A DNA stretch of 8,537 bases. Origin: Pseudomonadota bacterium (lineage in GTDB: Bacteria > Pseudomonadota > Alphaproteobacteria > Rhizobiales > Rhizobiaceae). How positions within the stretch are numbered: position 1 is the first letter of the stretch; the number at the start of each line of letters is the position of its first letter. Of this stretch, positions 6,154 through 8,537 are shown piece after piece. The DNA is taken from the NCBI GenBank assembly GCA_023433855.1, contig JAEYTV010000626.1, positions 1-8,537 on the forward strand, read 5' to 3'. A program made the translations under genes and the position numbers. The notes beneath the pieces were generated by a model, which worked only from the letters and a program-made list of their open reading frames with translations, was not told where the DNA came from and made no database searches.

Positions 6154-6951
6154 CTAGCCTGCAGCGACCACGGCGCGTCTTGCCATCACCTTGACGAGGT
6201 TGGCGCGGTATTCCGCGTCTGCATGAAGGTCGGAAAGAAGCCGTGACGAGTCGACAGCAACATTTGCGAGCGCGTCTGGAGACCAGCTCGAGGCGAGCGC
6301 CTGCTCCAGGCCGGCATGACGAAACACCCCGTCGGAACCAGCGCCGGTAACAGCGACGCGTACTCCGGTGGCGCTTTTCGCCACAAACACCCCTGTCATG
6401 GCGAATCGAGATGCTGGATTGTTGAATTTGGCATAACCCGCCTTCTCCGGCGCTTCGAAGCTGACCGCGGTAATCATCTCCCCGTCCTCAAGCGCCGTCT
6501 CGAATAGACCAACGAAAAATTCGTCCGCCGGGATCGACCGGCGATCCGTCACAACGGTCGCCGCGAGGCCGACCACACCCGCGGGATAGTCGGCAGCCGG
6601 GTCGTTGTTGGCGATCGAGCCGCCTATCGTCCCCATATGCCGCACGTGCGGATCGCCGATATGGCCCGCAAGTTGACAGAGGGCCGGACATATCGCGCGA
6701 AGTTCGGCAGAGCCGGCCACCTCCGCATGCGGCGTCGCGGCACCGATCGTCACACTGCGGCCATTCACCGAAATCCCTCGCAAGGCGGGAATATGGCGCA
6801 GATCGATGAGGTCGGTGGGAGCCGCAAGTCGCTGCTTCATTGTCGCGATCAACGTCATGCCGCCGGAAAGATATCGCCCCTCCTCCCGGGCTGCGCGAAG
6901 ATTGACAGCCTCCTCCACGGAGGACGCGCGGTGATAGCTTGTTGCATACAT
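6154..6951 (-). CDS. coxM: CoxM-type FAD subunit of a molybdenum hydroxylase
   Basis: A 265-residue medium (FAD-binding) subunit of the xanthine dehydrogenase / aerobic CO dehydrogenase family. It passes electrons from the iron-sulphur subunit to the acceptor through FAD. The two FAD-pyrophosphate loops are visible: LSGGMTLIATMK (28-39, the AGGxS-type loop) and HMGTIGGSIANNDPAADYPA (105-124, the TIGG loop). FNNPASRFAM (176-185) is typical of the C-terminal CODH flavoprotein domain. It is slightly shorter than many homologues (about 280-290), with no sign of truncation. The start ATG has GGGAGGAG upstream that overlaps the coxL stop; with 12 bases between the genes, translation is probably coupled. 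Gene order L then M, with the small subunit presumably upstream outside the window, is the form II arrangement. The symbol is a family label; the substrate is not known. Confidence 0.88.
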   Translation of the reverse strand: MYATSYHRASSVEEAVNLRAAREEGRYLSGGMTLIATMKQRLAAPTDLIDLRHIPALRGISVNGRSVTIGAATPHAEVAGSAELRAICPALCQLAGHIGDPHVRHMGTIGGSIANNDPAADYPAGVVGLAATVVTDRRSIPADEFFVGLFETALEDGEMITAVSFEAPEKAGYAKFNNPASRFAMTGVFVAKSATGVRVAVTGAGSDGVFRHAGLEQALASSWSPDALANVAVDSSRLLSDLHADAEYRANLVKVMARRAVVAAG

Positions 6952-6963
6952 GTCCTCTCCTCC

Positions 6964-8537
6964 CTATCGAGCCGGTTGAAGCGCCTGCCATACCTTCATC
7001 GGCGTGGCGGGCATGGTCAGGCGATCATGGCCGATCGCATCCGTGATGGCATTGATCAGGGCGGGCGGGGAGCCTATTGCTCCAGCTTCGCCGCAGCCCT
7101 TGATCCCGAGCGGGTTGCCCGGGCATGGCGTGTTCTGGTGCGAGAGGCTGAAGGAAGGCAGATCGTCCGCCCTTGGCATGGCGTAGTCCATGTAGCTGGC
7201 CGTCAGGAGCTGTCCGCTCGAATCGTAATGGACTGCTTCGAGCAGTGCCTGCCCAATGCCCTGCGCGATTCCGCCGTGAACCTGTCCTTCAACGATCAGC
7301 GGATTGATGATGTTGCCGAAATCGTCTGCGGCGACGAACTGGACAATGTCGGTCTTGCCCGTTTCCGGGTCGATCTCGACTTCCGCGATATAGCAGCCGG
7401 CAGGGAAGGTGAAGTTGGAGGGATCGTAGAAGGCTGTTTCCTTCAGGCCGGGCTCCATGCCCGATGGGAGATTATGCGCCGTGTAAGCTGCTAATGCCAC
7501 CTGGAACCAGGGCAAGGTCTTGTCGGTGCCGGCCACCTTCAGTTCGCCATTCTCGACGACGATATCTTGCTCGTCGGCCTCCATGAGGTGCGCAGCGATC
7601 TTCTTTGCCTTGGCCTCCACCTTGTCGAGTGCCTTGACCACGGCGGACATGCCGACCGCTCCCGAGCGCGAGCCATAGGTACCCATGCCCATCTGCACCT
7701 TGTCAGTGTCGCCGTGGACGATGTTGATGCTGTCGATCGGCACGCCGAGCCGACCGGCGACGAGTTGCGCAAAGGTCGTCTCATGGCCTTGACCGTGGCT
7801 GTGGGAACCGGTGAGCACCTCAATCGTGCCGACCGCATTGACGCGCACTTCCGCCGATTCCCATAAGCCGACACCGGCGCCGAGCGAACCGACGGCCTGG
7901 GACGGGGCGATGCCGCATGCCTCGATGTAGCAGCTCATTCCGATGCCGCGCTTCTTGCCCCTCGCTTCCGCCTCCACCTTTCGGGCGGGGAACCCAGCCC
8001 AATCCGCCGCCTGCATGGCGGCATCCAGGGAGGCTTCGTAATCGCCCGCGTCGTAATTCATGATCACGGGCGTCTGATACGGAAAGGTCCGGATGAAATT
8101 CTTGCGCCGCAGCTCTGCCGGCGAGACGCCGAGTTGGCGTGCCGCAATCTCCATCGTCCGTTCCAGAAGGTAGGTCGCTTCCGGCCGCCCGGCGCCGCGA
8201 TACGCATCGACCGGCACCGTATTGGTGTAGACGGTGCGAACGTTGGCGTGGATTGCCGGGATTGCATATTGGCCTGAAAGCAGAGTTGCATAGAGATAGG
8301 TCGGCACTGCCGACGAGAAGAGGGACATATAGGCGCCGAGATTGGCGATCGTGTCGACCTTTAGCGCCGTGATCCGGTTGTCGGCGTCGAATGCCATCTT
8401 GACCTTGGACACGTGGTCGCGGCCATGCGCGTCAGTTAGGAACGCTTCGGTTCGGTCGGAGGTCCATTTTACCGGGACTCCGGTCTTTTTCGAAGCCCAA
8501 AGACAGACGATCTCCTCCGGATAGATGTAGATCTTCG
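6964..8537 (-). CDS. coxL: Form II CoxL-type molybdopterin subunit, 5' end cut
   Basis: The large catalytic subunit of a xanthine oxidase family molybdenum hydroxylase. 523 residues are visible; the family has about 770-810, so roughly the first third is beyond the right edge. The frame is open to the edge and its first visible residues (IYPEEIVCLWASKKTGVPVK) are family-like, so the GTG at 8412 is internal and not the start. The active-site loop is AYRGAGR (8185-8205), the signature of form II (BMS) enzymes, not AYXCSFR of proven CO dehydrogenases. HSHGQGHETTFAQLVAGRLG and GSRSGAVGMSAV are molybdopterin-dinucleotide contacts, and the base-catalyst Glu is in GCGEAGAIGSPP (codon 7087-7089). The enzyme would be cytoplasmic or membrane-associated, and the three-subunit complex needs a CoxS-type 2Fe-2S protein. 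CO oxidation by form II enzymes is disputed; other purine-, aldehyde- or heterocycle-like substrates are possible. Confidence 0.92.
   Translation of the reverse strand, partial: KIYIYPEEIVCLWASKKTGVPVKWTSDRTEAFLTDAHGRDHVSKVKMAFDADNRITALKVDTIANLGAYMSLFSSAVPTYLYATLLSGQYAIPAIHANVRTVYTNTVPVDAYRGAGRPEATYLLERTMEIAARQLGVSPAELRRKNFIRTFPYQTPVIMNYDAGDYEASLDAAMQAADWAGFPARKVEAEARGKKRGIGMSCYIEACGIAPSQAVGSLGAGVGLWESAEVRVNAVGTIEVLTGSHSHGQGHETTFAQLVAGRLGVPIDSINIVHGDTDKVQMGMGTYGSRSGAVGMSAVVKALDKVEAKAKKIAAHLMEADEQDIVVENGELKVAGTDKTLPWFQVALAAYTAHNLPSGMEPGLKETAFYDPSNFTFPAGCYIAEVEIDPETGKTDIVQFVAADDFGNIINPLIVEGQVHGGIAQGIGQALLEAVHYDSSGQLLTASYMDYAMPRADDLPSFSLSHQNTPCPGNPLGIKGCGEAGAIGSPPALINAITDAIGHDRLTMPATPMKVWQALQPAR

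Noticed and set aside
6637..7494. 285-residue plus-strand open frame
   Set aside because: Antisense to both cox genes, whose motifs are complete; no domain of its own.
8410..8412. GTG as the start of the molybdopterin subunit
   Set aside because: The same frame stays open to the window edge and encodes family-like residues, so the gene begins outside the window.

Overview
The window looks like chromosomal DNA of an alphaproteobacterium in the Rhizobiales, probably a Rhizobiaceae member (Sinorhizobium/Rhizobium type). The reasons are high GC with GC-rich third codon positions, a 5-aminolevulinate synthase of the alphaproteobacterial (Shemin, C4) type with rhizobial wording throughout, a candidate CtrA box and a candidate FNR/FixK box. 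This placement is inference from the sequence; no search was run.

Layout from left to right. Bases 1-392 hold no gene I can support. A small EutQ-like cupin (393-743, minus) is followed by 482 bases of mostly silent DNA that contains a full CtrA-type site. That site lies upstream of a SleB-type cell-wall hydrolase lipoprotein (1226-2026, plus). A UbiH-like FAD-dependent monooxygenase (2116-3372, minus) is convergent with the hydrolase and divergent from dxr, the 1-deoxy-D-xylulose-5-phosphate reductoisomerase gene of the MEP isoprenoid pathway (3491-4690, plus). hemA (4723-5937, minus) is convergent with dxr, and a perfect 8-bp hairpin over the dxr stop codon can serve as the hemA terminator. 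Upstream of hemA is a 216-base regulatory region with a perfect TTGAT-N4-ATCAA FNR/FixK box and a -10-like hexamer at class II spacing. Next to the box is a strong hairpin terminator that closes an operon entering from the right edge. That operon encodes the FAD subunit (6154-6951, minus) and the molybdopterin subunit (6964 to the edge, minus, 5' end missing) of a form II CoxL-type molybdenum hydroxylase.

How the parts relate: most are stand-alone transcription units. The only clear operon is coxL-coxM, with 12 bases between the genes. dxr and hemA make precursors of two redox-related products (isoprenoid quinone tails and haem), and the neighbouring monooxygenase is of a family that includes ubiquinone hydroxylases, but a functional link is speculation. 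The two best regulatory observations are the oxygen-response box on hemA and the cell-cycle box on the cell-wall hydrolase. I found no mobile element, CRISPR array, tRNA or rRNA, and no evidence for a wholly new multi-gene system.
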